NCBI RefSeq assembly: GCF_026339955.1 | Contig: NZ_JAPEPW010000001.1 | Span: 2,878,501 to 2,942,500, forward strand | Reading direction: 5' to 3' | DNA length: 64,000 bases | From: Streptomyces sp. NBC_01549 | GTDB lineage: Bacteria; Actinomycetota; Actinomycetes; Streptomycetales; Streptomycetaceae | Shown: piece after piece, positions 42,367-50,225 of the stretch | How the letters are laid out: every line of letters starts with the position of its first letter | Position numbering within the stretch: the stretch's first letter is position 1 | Position numbers and translations under genes: made by a program | Notes under the pieces: model-generated | Databases searched by the model: none | What the model saw: the letters and a program-made list of their open reading frames with translations, nothing else | What the model was told of the DNA's origin: nothing

Positions 42367-43476
42367 ATGAACGACGCGAAGCGACCACCCTCCAAGATCG
42401 CGGGGTTCTCGATTCTCCGGTCTCTCTGGTACCGGTCGCGGGCCGAGGCCATAGACGATGCCGAGGCCGGACGTTCAATCACCATGCCCATCGAGAGCAG
42501 CATGCCGCCTCTCCAGCAGGTTCTACGGCGCTTGGCCATGGCCCTGTTGGTGCTAGCCGTCACTACGTTTCTCGTCTGGTTCGACCGTGACGGTTACAAC
42601 GACAACTCCGACGGCAGCGTCGACTTCATCGATGCCGCGTACTACGCGACCGTCACCCTCTCGACCACCGGATACGGCGACATCACCCCGGTCAGCGACG
42701 CCGCCCGACTCACCAACATCTTCGTCATCACGCCGCTGCGCGTGCCGTTCCTGATCATCCTGGTCGGCACCACACTCGAAGTGCTCACCGAGCGCACCCG
42801 CCAACAGGTGCGTGTGCATCGTTGGCGCTCCCGTATGCGGGATCACGTGGTCGTCGTCGGCTACGGGACCAAAGGCCGGCAGGCCATCGAGACGCTTCTT
42901 GGGCAAGGCACCCGCAAGGACGAGATCGTTGTTGTCGACCCGCAGCGGCAAACCGTGGAGGCTGCCAGCAGCGACGGGCTGGTGTCTGTACTCGGAGATG
43001 CCACCCGCTCAGACACCCTTCGAAAGGCCGAGTTGCAGAGTGCTGCCCATGTGATCGTTGCCCCTCAGCGCGACGACACCGCAGCATTGGTCACCCTGAC
43101 CGCGCGCCAGCTCAACAAGCGCGCAACCATCGTCGCCGCAGTGCGGGAAGACGAGAACGTACCGCTGTTGAGGCAGAGCGGCGCCGACACAGTCGTTACC
43201 AGCTCCAGCTCTGCGGGACGCCTCCTCGGTTTGTCTATGGCCAGCCCTCATGCCGCAGACGCTCTGGAAGATCTGATGACCTACGGGAGTGGACTGGACC
43301 TCGTGGAGCGTCCAGTAACCAACGACGAGGTTGGTCGGTCTCCTCGGGAGTGCCCGGATCTCGTTGTGGCCGTCGTACGAGGGAAGGCAGTCTTTGACTA
43401 CACCGAGCCGCAGACCGCAAGCCTCCAAGCCGGAGACCACGTGATCTCGATCAGGCAGGCAGTGTCCAACAGCTGA
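42367..43476 (+). CDS. Potassium channel with RCK (TrkA-N) domain
   Basis: The 369-residue protein has a basic N-terminus, two membrane helices and the K+ selectivity filter TTGYGD (about residue 100) in a 2TM pore. A cytosolic RCK domain follows: HVVVVGYGTKGRQAIETLL (Rossmann GxGxxG, about 160), IVVVDPQ, LGDATRSD and a TrkA-C-like tail. It should form a tetrameric ligand-gated K+ channel. The pore-coding stretch (about 42640-42800) is nearly identical in DNA to the truncated channel gene at 48.4-48.6 kb on the other strand. Its RCK part is lower in GC. Confidence 0.9.
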   Translation: MNDAKRPPSKIAGFSILRSLWYRSRAEAIDDAEAGRSITMPIESSMPPLQQVLRRLAMALLVLAVTTFLVWFDRDGYNDNSDGSVDFIDAAYYATVTLSTTGYGDITPVSDAARLTNIFVITPLRVPFLIILVGTTLEVLTERTRQQVRVHRWRSRMRDHVVVVGYGTKGRQAIETLLGQGTRKDEIVVVDPQRQTVEAASSDGLVSVLGDATRSDTLRKAELQSAAHVIVAPQRDDTAALVTLTARQLNKRATIVAAVREDENVPLLRQSGADTVVTSSSSAGRLLGLSMASPHAADALEDLMTYGSGLDLVERPVTNDEVGRSPRECPDLVVAVVRGKAVFDYTEPQTASLQAGDHVISIRQAVSNS

Positions 43477-43727
43477 TTCAGCGGTCCCTTCTCTGCATAA
43501 ACCAGCCTCGATTCATAATTCGGAAGTGACAATTCCACCTCAGATAAACCTCAATTATTCGGCGGATCATAACAGTCAGATCCTACCTTGTTCGGTCACT
43601 CCCCTAAAGCCCGAGTCAAGGATTGATCATTACTCAACTCTTGTCATGGGCGCGTTCAGTATTCGCGGAATAAGTTGTGACCTACCGGCGCGAAGTCGCG
43701 TCGGTGCTTGAATTAGGGGGATTTATC
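43477..43727. other. AT-rich non-coding gap of the island
   Basis: The gap is markedly lower in GC than any core gap (for example AATTATTCGG, ATTCATAATTCGG). It holds no convincing gene and presumably contains the promoter of the secreted-protein gene. Its composition argues for recent acquisition. Confidence 0.5.
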
Positions 43728-44435
43728 GTGAAGCTCAATCGGCACGCATGGCACCGAGTGACCAAGGTGGCCATGGGTGCTTCTGTGGCGGTACTGCTGT
43801 TCAGCGCGACCGGGACATCGGCAGCATTTGCCGATGACGGGGACCCGACGGGGGATTCGACAACGGTCCACACGGACCCGCAGGCCGACCCCGCGGAGAC
43901 TGATCTAGTAGAACTGACCCCCAGCCAGGTCGACGCTGACCCCGATATACCTGGCGCCAACTCCGACGGCACCGGGGCGGGCATGAACCACCCGGGCTCC
44001 GAGCTCTGTGACGATATCAACGTCTACACGCCAATCAACAAGGGCGGCTACCACGTCAAGGGCGTCGGCGCCACCAACGTGAATTCGAACGGCACAAACC
44101 ACGCGATAACGTCAACATTCACGGCCAAGGTCACCGGTACTGTGGGGATCGCCATCTCGGGCGACCTTAAGACCACCGCTAAGTTCCTGATCGCCAAGAT
44201 TGAAGCGAAATACAACGTCACCCTCTCGGCATCAATGACAGCGAAGCTCGGCAACACTGTCCAGACGTCGACGTCCGCCCATAAATCCAGCCACGCAACG
44301 TACGGGGTGTACAGGCTCCGAAACCAGGGGACGAGCTACCACGTGTACAGCAGCTGCCATACAACTCCGAAGAAGACGGTCACCAGCTACACCCCTCACC
44401 ACGTCGGCTGGTACATCTGGGAGACCAAGATCTAA
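43728..44435 (+). CDS. Secreted beta-rich hypothetical protein of the island
   Basis: From GTG 43728 (AGGGGG ribosome site) the protein is 235 residues. It has a signal peptide (VAMGASVAVLLFSATGTSAAFA) and then an acidic Asp/Pro/Thr-rich region (about 35-85). The C-terminal domain of alternating Thr/Ser/Val/Ala strands (TSTFTAKVTGTVGIAISGDL, NVTLSASMTAKLGNTVQTST) ends with YHVYSSCHTTPKKT and GWYIWETKI. Two Cys residues could pair. The alternating Ser/Thr strands recall the stem region of aerolysin/ETX pore formers, but this is only a resemblance of pattern. Codons are less GC-biased than in core genes. The function is unknown. Confidence 0.7.
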   Translation: MKLNRHAWHRVTKVAMGASVAVLLFSATGTSAAFADDGDPTGDSTTVHTDPQADPAETDLVELTPSQVDADPDIPGANSDGTGAGMNHPGSELCDDINVYTPINKGGYHVKGVGATNVNSNGTNHAITSTFTAKVTGTVGIAISGDLKTTAKFLIAKIEAKYNVTLSASMTAKLGNTVQTSTSAHKSSHATYGVYRLRNQGTSYHVYSSCHTTPKKTVTSYTPHHVGWYIWETKI

Positions 44436-44485
44436 CCTCGATTCTTCCGAGGGCTGGCGGCGGCAGTGTGAGCGGCTGACTGCCT

Positions 44486-44493
44486 GATATGTC
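44486..44493. repeat. 8-bp target duplication, left copy (GATATGTC)
   Basis: Immediately outside the left inverted repeat of the ISL3 element. An identical copy is at 46013-46020. Confidence 0.9.
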
Positions 44494-46012
44494 GGGTCTT
44501 CGAATTTAGTGGGGGTGCGGCGGTGACGGCCTGACGTTCAGTCACCGAGCGTGATGGGCCTGGGGTGTGGGTGGCCTGGACGCAAGGAGCCCGCGGGTCT
44601 TCGTGATCATGGTTGTTGTCTAGGCAACCGATCATGAAGAACCCACGGGCTTGAGCATCGACGATACCGGGACCAACGAGGCTGCGACGCGACTGCTTGG
44701 GCTGGAGGGGGTGAGTGTGACGCAGGTCAAGGACGACAAGGCAGGCGGATCGACGGTATACGTCGTGACGAACGAGGAGTCCGCGAGGGCCTGCCCCTCG
44801 TGCGGGGTTTTCTCCACCCGGCTGAAGGACTACCGCACCACCGCCCCCAGACACCTGTCCTGCGGCGGGCGCCCGGTGAGTATCCGGTGGCGCAAGGCAC
44901 GCTGGCACTGCACCGAACTCGACTGCGACCGCCGCTCGTTCACCGAGTCCATAGGCCAGGTACCCGCGCGGATGCGTACGACCGGGGCGCTTCGGCGGGC
45001 GGCCGGGGCCGCGGTGTGTGACGGCGGGCGATCGGTGGTGCAGGCCGGCCGGGATCTGGGCCTGTCCTGGCCGATCGTGCAGCACTGCTTCGAGGACTAC
45101 GCCGCGAAGGTCCTGCCCGAGGAGCCGCCGGTGACCGAGGCGATCGGGATCGACGAGACCCGGCGGGGTAAGCCGGTGTGGGAGCAGAACCCGGACACGG
45201 AGAAGTGGGAGCTGGTCGCGGACGCCTGGCACATCGGCTTCGTCGACGCGATCGGCGGGCGCGGCCTGTTCGGCCAGGTCGAGGGCCGCAACTCCGCCTC
45301 CGTCGCCGACTGGCTGACGGCCCGGCCCGCCGCCTGGCGCGAGCAGGTCCGCTACGTCGCCATCGACCTGTGCTCCACCTTCCGCGCCGCCGTCCACCGT
45401 GCCCTGCCGCACGCGGCGGTGGTCGTGGACTGCTTCCACATCGTGCAACTCGCCCAGCGCCACCTCGCCGACCTGCGCCGACGCCTCACCTGGAAACAGC
45501 ACGGCCGCCGGGCCCGCAAGGGCGACAGCATCTACAGCGTCCGCAAGCTCCTGCGCCGCAACAAGGAAGACCTCACCGACGAACAACGCGAGCTCCTCAA
45601 GACCGAGTTGGAGTACATGGGGACCTACGGCCGACAGATCTATGCGGCCTGGCAGGGCAAGGAACTCCTGCGCGACCTCCTGGGCCTGACCGTCACCCGC
45701 AGGCACGTCACCCCCGACCACTCCGCGATCTCCACCGCCCGCCACCGCTTCTTCGCCCACGTCGCCGACCACGCTCACCTGCCCGAACTCGTCACCCTCG
45801 CCGAGACCATCGAGCAGTGGTGGGACGGCATCGAGACCTACCTGACCACCGGGATCACCAACGCCGCCTCGGAGGGCAACAACCGCCTCATCAAGCTCGA
45901 AGCGCGTAACGCCTTCGGCTTCCGCAACCGAGCGAACCAACGCCTCCGCTCACGCTGCGCAACCACCCGGCGAAGCCGACGGGAGGCACACCCCCACTAA
46001 ATTCGAAGACCC
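44494..46012 (+). mobile_element. ISL3-family insertion sequence with intact target duplication
   Basis: A 1519-base element begins GGGTCTTCGAATTTAGTGGG and ends with the complementary sequence; the inverted repeats are at least 24 bases. It is flanked by identical GATATGTC octamers, the 8-base duplication known for the ISL3 family. The intact ends, duplication and transposase indicate a recent insertion. Confidence 0.95.
44651..46000 (+). CDS. ISL3 family transposase
   Basis: The 449-residue transposase has a zinc-finger N-terminus (ACPSCGVFSTRLKDY and WHCTELDCDRRSF), a helix-turn-helix (VVQAGRDLGLSWPIVQHCF) and a DDE core with AIGIDETRRGK, VAIDLCSTFRAAV and VVVDCFHIVQLAQRHLADLRRR. The family C-terminal motif TNAASEGNNRLIKLEARNAFGFRN is present. 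TTG 44651 is the likely start. The stop (45998-46000) lies within the right inverted repeat. No frame break is seen. Confidence 0.94.
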   Translation: MSIDDTGTNEAATRLLGLEGVSVTQVKDDKAGGSTVYVVTNEESARACPSCGVFSTRLKDYRTTAPRHLSCGGRPVSIRWRKARWHCTELDCDRRSFTESIGQVPARMRTTGALRRAAGAAVCDGGRSVVQAGRDLGLSWPIVQHCFEDYAAKVLPEEPPVTEAIGIDETRRGKPVWEQNPDTEKWELVADAWHIGFVDAIGGRGLFGQVEGRNSASVADWLTARPAAWREQVRYVAIDLCSTFRAAVHRALPHAAVVVDCFHIVQLAQRHLADLRRRLTWKQHGRRARKGDSIYSVRKLLRRNKEDLTDEQRELLKTELEYMGTYGRQIYAAWQGKELLRDLLGLTVTRRHVTPDHSAISTARHRFFAHVADHAHLPELVTLAETIEQWWDGIETYLTTGITNAASEGNNRLIKLEARNAFGFRNRANQRLRSRCATTRRSRREAHPH

Positions 46013-46020
46013 GATATGTC
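46013..46020. repeat. 8-bp target duplication, right copy (GATATGTC)
   Basis: Directly follows the right end of the ISL3 element and matches 44486-44493. Confidence 0.9.
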
Positions 46021-46125
46021 CCGTGCCGTGTCGGGACTGGCCGTCGCGTGACGCTGCGGGGCGTCGGGTTCCACGGGCCCGAGGGTGGTGCGGTCCTCTC
46101 GTTGTTGTCGGGTGGTGGCCGGCCG

Positions 46126-47586
46126 TCAGGTGAGGGCCGGAAGCTGGTGAGCGCGCTGCCAGGCGGTGGCGAACGCTGCCCCCCAGGGCCAGGTGCGGTC
46201 GAGGTGCAGGGTGCGCCGGCGGGCGTGGGAGGTGAGCCGGGCGGGCAGGTGGTACAGCTTCCTGCGGATCGTCTCCGGTTCGGCGGCGGCGAGTGCGGGC
46301 TCGTCGTGCAGGAGGAGGAGCCGGGTCCAGGCGTCGAGGTCGGCGGCGAGCGTGGCGGCCAGCACCCAGGCCATGTTGAGCTGCCAGGACTTCGAGGGCA
46401 GCAGCCCGAGGCCGACCCGCTTGATCGCTTTGACACGGTCCTCGACCTCGGCGTGATCACGGTAGAGGGCGTCGACGAACCACACCTGCCCGGAGCCCGG
46501 GGCCCCGGAGAGCCCTTGGCGGGCGGGGATGTTCGTGGCGACGATCTGGTAGCGCCAGCCGGTGCGCTTCTCGAACGCGGTCAGCTTCTTCGTATCCCGC
46601 CGCGAGGGCTTGACCCGGCGCACGATCAGCCGCATCCCGGCCGGCCAGCCGGTCAGGTCACGGACCCCGGTCAGCTCGGCGACCTGGTAGGACACCCATT
46701 CCCCATCGGGTCCCTTGATCTCGTGGAGTTGGCCGTCCTGCCGCAGTGCGGCCGTCCACACGTTCTCGGGCAGCAGCGCGATGGCCCGCTCGTCCGTGGC
46801 GTTGATGGCCCAGCCGGTCACCCAGCGCACCCGGCGCCGGCTGGTGGTCAGACTCTGGAGATGGTCCAGGACCTCGTGGCTGAAGGCCGCGCCGTCGATC
46901 CGCACCAGCAGCTTCGACCACAGCGGGAGCGGGAGCTGCCGAAACGCCGAGGCCAGGACGCTCTTGTGGTCGGCGACATCGTTCGGTGGCGCGTTGCCGG
47001 GCCGCAGCAGCATGGCGACGCACTCACGGGTGTTGGCCACCCACGCCCCCAGCGGCATGTGACCGAAGGTCCCCTTGAAGGTGCCCGCCGCGCCTTCCTT
47101 GCGGCTGGTGCAGGTCACGATGGTCGCATCCAGGTCCAGGACGTACCAGCCGGTCAGCTCCCGGCCGCACACCGAGATCCAGGGGAAACCGCCGGGCCGC
47201 AGGGCGAGCAGCGTCCACACCACGCGGCGTATCGCGGCACGGGCGCGTTCCACCCTGGCCGCGACCGGGGCGTCGATCGCGGCCAGGGCGCGGCGCAGGG
47301 TGCTGTCCGAAACCGGGCGCGGGAACACCGCACGCCAGTGGTACTGGAGTTGCTCGGCCTCCAGGACGTTCGTCGCGCCGAGCACGATCGCACAGGCCAG
47401 CTGGACCAGCGCCATGCCCCGGTCCCGCCAGCCCGGCCCGGTGCCCTTCGGCAACGCCGCACTCAGCGCGGCGGCCAGGCCGACGCGGTCGGCGACCTTC
47501 CGCAGCAGCACCACGCCCGCGTGGCCGATCAGGTTCTTGCCGTCGGCCCGCACGGCAAGCCGGTGATCCCATTCGGTAACCTGCAC
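46126..47586 (-). CDS. IS1380 family transposase
   Basis: The 486-residue DDE transposase matches the IS1380 family: LIGHAGVVLLRKVADRVGLAAALS at the N-terminus, VLDLDATIVTCTSRKEGAAGTFKGTFG (catalytic Asp), LVRIDGAAFSHEVLDHL (second Asp) and FVDALYRDHAEVEDRVKAIKRVGLGLLP (Glu region). The frame is intact. Element ends could not be set with confidence. The right end probably lies between 47587 and 47690, where GGGTGCCTC (47591-47599) and GAGGCACCC (47648-47656) form an inverted pair. The left end is near 46020, beside the ISL3 duplication. Confidence 0.92.
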   Translation of the reverse strand: MQVTEWDHRLAVRADGKNLIGHAGVVLLRKVADRVGLAAALSAALPKGTGPGWRDRGMALVQLACAIVLGATNVLEAEQLQYHWRAVFPRPVSDSTLRRALAAIDAPVAARVERARAAIRRVVWTLLALRPGGFPWISVCGRELTGWYVLDLDATIVTCTSRKEGAAGTFKGTFGHMPLGAWVANTRECVAMLLRPGNAPPNDVADHKSVLASAFRQLPLPLWSKLLVRIDGAAFSHEVLDHLQSLTTSRRRVRWVTGWAINATDERAIALLPENVWTAALRQDGQLHEIKGPDGEWVSYQVAELTGVRDLTGWPAGMRLIVRRVKPSRRDTKKLTAFEKRTGWRYQIVATNIPARQGLSGAPGSGQVWFVDALYRDHAEVEDRVKAIKRVGLGLLPSKSWQLNMAWVLAATLAADLDAWTRLLLLHDEPALAAAEPETIRRKLYHLPARLTSHARRRTLHLDRTWPWGAAFATAWQRAHQLPALT

Positions 47587-47696
47587 CTGTTGGGTGCCTC
47601 TTCTCCGCGACGTTCTTGATCTCAGCAGTCAGATCATCGCAGGTGGGAGGCACCCTTCTTCTGCCGGGACGTCAGATCACTTTCATAGCTGAATAC

Positions 47697-48251
47697 ATGA
47701 GGCTAATGACCTTCTCCAGCCGGACCGGCCGCCTGGCATGCGTCGCTGTGCTCTCCGCTACCGCAGTTGCAGGGTGCACGAACAGCCACACCACCGCGTC
47801 CGGACAGGGCAAGTCGAGCGAACCCGCTCACAGCAGCACCCCAACGACGCCGGAGACCACGCAGCCAGCCACTGTCCCAGCAGACACGGTGTCCAAAGCC
47901 CCGAATCTCGCTCAGGACGACATCAAGGCCGTGGCGTCCGCCGCCTCCGTCACAGGCAGCGCCGCATATCCTCTCAAGGGCGGAGTTCTAGCGGGTAAAA
48001 CCCTTGCTACCGCAGTGAACTGCGAAGGCAAGGGAACCCTGACGGTGACCCTGAAGCCGACAGGCATCAGCTCCCCGCTGCAATGTGAGGACGGGAAAGT
48101 CAGTCCCACCTTCAACGAGGTCGCACTGTCCCAGGGACACAAGAGTGCATACCTCCAGTTCACCGTCTCCTCGATGGCCATCAAGTGGTCATTCGCGGCA
48201 GGCTGGGACCCGCACCCTCCAAAACACGAGGATGCCGACGGCGCGGCGTGA
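47697..48251 (+). CDS. Putative lipoprotein of the island
   Basis: The 184-residue protein has a basic start, a hydrophobic core and the lipobox VAGC (VLSATAVAGC, Cys about residue 27). A Ser/Thr/Pro-rich linker follows (about 28-70), then a globular domain with two Cys (VNCEGKGTLTVTLKP and LQCEDGKVSP) that may bridge, resembling small beta-sandwich lipoproteins of Streptomyces. The ATG 47697 begins only about 40 bases after the probable IS1380 right end, so its promoter could be supplied by the element. Codon use is less GC-biased than in core genes. The function is unknown. Confidence 0.75.
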   Translation: MRLMTFSSRTGRLACVAVLSATAVAGCTNSHTTASGQGKSSEPAHSSTPTTPETTQPATVPADTVSKAPNLAQDDIKAVASAASVTGSAAYPLKGGVLAGKTLATAVNCEGKGTLTVTLKPTGISSPLQCEDGKVSPTFNEVALSQGHKSAYLQFTVSSMAIKWSFAAGWDPHPPKHEDADGAA

Positions 48252-48307
48252 AAACTCGTAGCGACGGGCGAACCCAGTAGCGGAACACTGGTGCCGGTTT
48301 CGCCAAC

Positions 48308-48342
48308 AGGAGCCGTCAGCCTCGCAAGGGCCGGCGGCTCCT
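48308..48342. terminator. Hairpin at the right end of the island
   Basis: AGGAGCCG (48308-48315) pairs with CGGCTCCT (48335-48342), between the lipoprotein stop and the truncated channel gene stop. The preceding bases (48296-48315) match 18 of 20 bases of 2817-2836 in the metG terminator insertion. Confidence 0.65.
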
Positions 48343-48795
48343 CCTCGTTGTGGTACCTCTGGCAAACCGTTGACTCCAGCGGTTGAGTCGCCACTCCTCG
48401 CGGGTGCGTTCCGTGAGGACCTCGAGCGTGGTGCCGACCAGGATGATCAGAAACAGCACACACAGCGGCGTGATGACGAAGATGTTGGTGAGCCGGGCGG
48501 CGTCACTGACCGGGGTGATGTCGCCGTATCCGGTGGTCGAGAGGGTGACGGTCGCGTAGTAGAGGGAGTCGAGGAAGTCGACGCCGTCACCCGCGTTGTC
48601 GTCGTAGCCATCGCGGTCGACCCAGACGATGAAGGCCGTCGCGGCGAGCACGAACAGGGCTATCGCCAGGCGTTTGGCGACCTGACGGATGGGGCGTTCC
48701 ACCACTTTTCTGGGCAGTATCACCCGATGGGTCACGAGATGCTCGTCCGCTTGGCGCGCGATCGCATCATGGCCCGGCAGTTTCACGTGAAACAC
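48316..48795 (-). pseudogene. Truncated native potassium channel gene
   Basis: The 159-residue frame contains the 2TM pore with TTGYGDITPVSDAARLTNIF and the linker VLTERTREEWRLNRWS, then ends in an Arg/Thr-rich out-of-family tail (FARGTTTRRSRRPLRG). The whole RCK/TrkA domain (about 200 residues) is missing. The break is at about 48376, taken as the right boundary of the accessory island. Its first codons overlap a parS site. A pore without RCK could still assemble, but the foreign tail suggests a remnant. Confidence 0.8.
48780..48793. promoter_or_regulatory. parS: parS centromere site (ParB binding)
   Basis: GTTTCACGTGAAAC, exact parS core, overlaps the start codon region of the truncated channel gene next to moeA. 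It is the second copy in the window, about 38 kb from the first. Confidence 0.9.
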
Positions 48796-48836
48796 TCCCG
48801 ATCCGGCTCACCGTCCGGTTCAGGCCCCCACTCATG

Positions 48837-50225
48837 TCAGGCATTCCCCATACCGGCCAACGCCCAGGGCAGATCGAGGAGTTCCAGCTCCTGCCCCGGA
48901 CGGGCACCGCCGGGCGGTACGACCGCGAGGGCGTCGGACGCCGCGATGCCCCGCAGCATGGCCGGACCGTTGTAGTGCAGGGGAACGGCCTGGTCGGCAC
49001 GGACCACGACAGGGACGAGCCGAGTGTCGTACGGGTGCCCGTGGACCGCGTCCCTGAGGGGCAGCGTGTACGGCTCCGGGGCCGCGCGACCTGCCAGGAT
49101 GCGCAGGAGGGGCTCGGCGAGCGTCAGCAGGCCGGAGACGGCCGCCAAGGGGTTGCCGGGCAGGCCGACGAGGTGCTGGTTCTCCTTCGTGCGGGCCAGG
49201 AGCATGGGGTGGCCCGGGCGGACCTTGACGCCGTCCACGAGGAGTTGGGCGCCGATGCGGCTCAGCGTGGGGTGGACATGGTCGACGGGGCCCGAGGCGG
49301 TGCCCCCGGTCGTGACGATCAGGTCGGCGTCCGAGCGGGTGATCGCCTTGTGCAGGGCCTTGGCGTCGTCGCCCAGCCTGCGCACCGCGAGGACCTCGGC
49401 GCCGAGCGCGCGCAGCCAGGGCGGCAGCATCGGGCCGAGCGCGTCCCGGATCAGGCCCTCCTGAGGAAGCCCCTCGGTGAGCAATTCGTCACCGAGGACG
49501 AAGACTTCGACACGGGGGCGGGGGATCACGGCGAGGGTGTCGTATCCGGCGGCCGCGGCGAGGCCCAGCACGGCGGGGGTGGCCAGGGCGCCGACTGGCA
49601 GGAGCTGGTCGCCGCTGCGGCACTCCTGGCCACGCGGCCGGATGTCCTGCCCGTGTACGGCCTCCCGGATGGCGTGCAGCCGCCCCTGGCCGTCGAGGCG
49701 GCCGTGCTCACTGCGCAGTACGGCCGTGGCGTCCCGCGGGATGCGCGCGCCGGTGGCGATACGCACCGCCTCGCCGTCGATGAGTGGCTCCGGCCTCGCG
49801 TGGCCGGCGAGTACGTGCTCCTCGCGGAGGTCCCAGGGTCCGGGTCCGGCGACCGCCCAGCCGTCCATCGCGGAGGTGTCGAAGGAGGGAAGGTCGGTGA
49901 GCGCGGAGAGCGGGGCGGCGAGGACCAGGCCGAGGGCCGCGTCCAGGGACACGGAGACGGGGGCGCGCCGCGGGACGGATCGGGCGGCCCGCTCGGCGGT
50001 CGTACGGGCCTGCGACCAGGGGCTTGCCTTGTGCCCGTCGCCCTCGGCGCTGTCGGGGGCGTGGGTGCGGCTCTCGCCCTCCGAGGTGGGCGCGGGGACG
50101 GCGGGGGTGCCGTGGCCGCGCCCGGGGTCGGCCGCGCCTCGGGGGTCCTTGACCAAGGCCAGGGCCTCCTCCATGTCGAGGTCGTCGGCGTCCTGGCCGA
50201 GGGGTCGGGCACGGGGCGCGTTCAT
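48837..50225 (-). CDS. moeA: Molybdopterin molybdotransferase (MoeA)
   Basis: The 462-residue enzyme inserts molybdate into adenylated molybdopterin. After an acidic/Gly N-terminal stretch of about 75 residues, the MoeA signature SLDAALGLVLAAPLSALTDLPSFDTSAMDGWAV appears. The MPT-binding MoaB-like domain follows (VEVFVLGDELLTEGLP, DADLIVTTGGTASGPVDHV) and then the C-terminal beta barrel (HLVGLPGNPLAAVSGLL). The N-terminal extension is longer than in E. coli MoeA. It overlaps the upstream mobA-like gene by four bases, so both are cotranscribed. Confidence 0.94.
   Translation of the reverse strand: MNAPRARPLGQDADDLDMEEALALVKDPRGAADPGRGHGTPAVPAPTSEGESRTHAPDSAEGDGHKASPWSQARTTAERAARSVPRRAPVSVSLDAALGLVLAAPLSALTDLPSFDTSAMDGWAVAGPGPWDLREEHVLAGHARPEPLIDGEAVRIATGARIPRDATAVLRSEHGRLDGQGRLHAIREAVHGQDIRPRGQECRSGDQLLPVGALATPAVLGLAAAAGYDTLAVIPRPRVEVFVLGDELLTEGLPQEGLIRDALGPMLPPWLRALGAEVLAVRRLGDDAKALHKAITRSDADLIVTTGGTASGPVDHVHPTLSRIGAQLLVDGVKVRPGHPMLLARTKENQHLVGLPGNPLAAVSGLLTLAEPLLRILAGRAAPEPYTLPLRDAVHGHPYDTRLVPVVVRADQAVPLHYNGPAMLRGIAASDALAVVPPGGARPGQELELLDLPWALAGMGNA

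Noticed and set aside
42367..44435. Toxin-immunity or defence-system call for the channel plus secreted protein
   Set aside because: No known toxin, immunity or defence domain is recognisable; only adjacency and the secretion signal support it.
46048..47619. Plus-strand open frame of 523 codons opposite the IS1380 transposase
   Set aside because: Shadow of the transposase gene; the composition is Gly/Arg/Pro/His rich with no family features.
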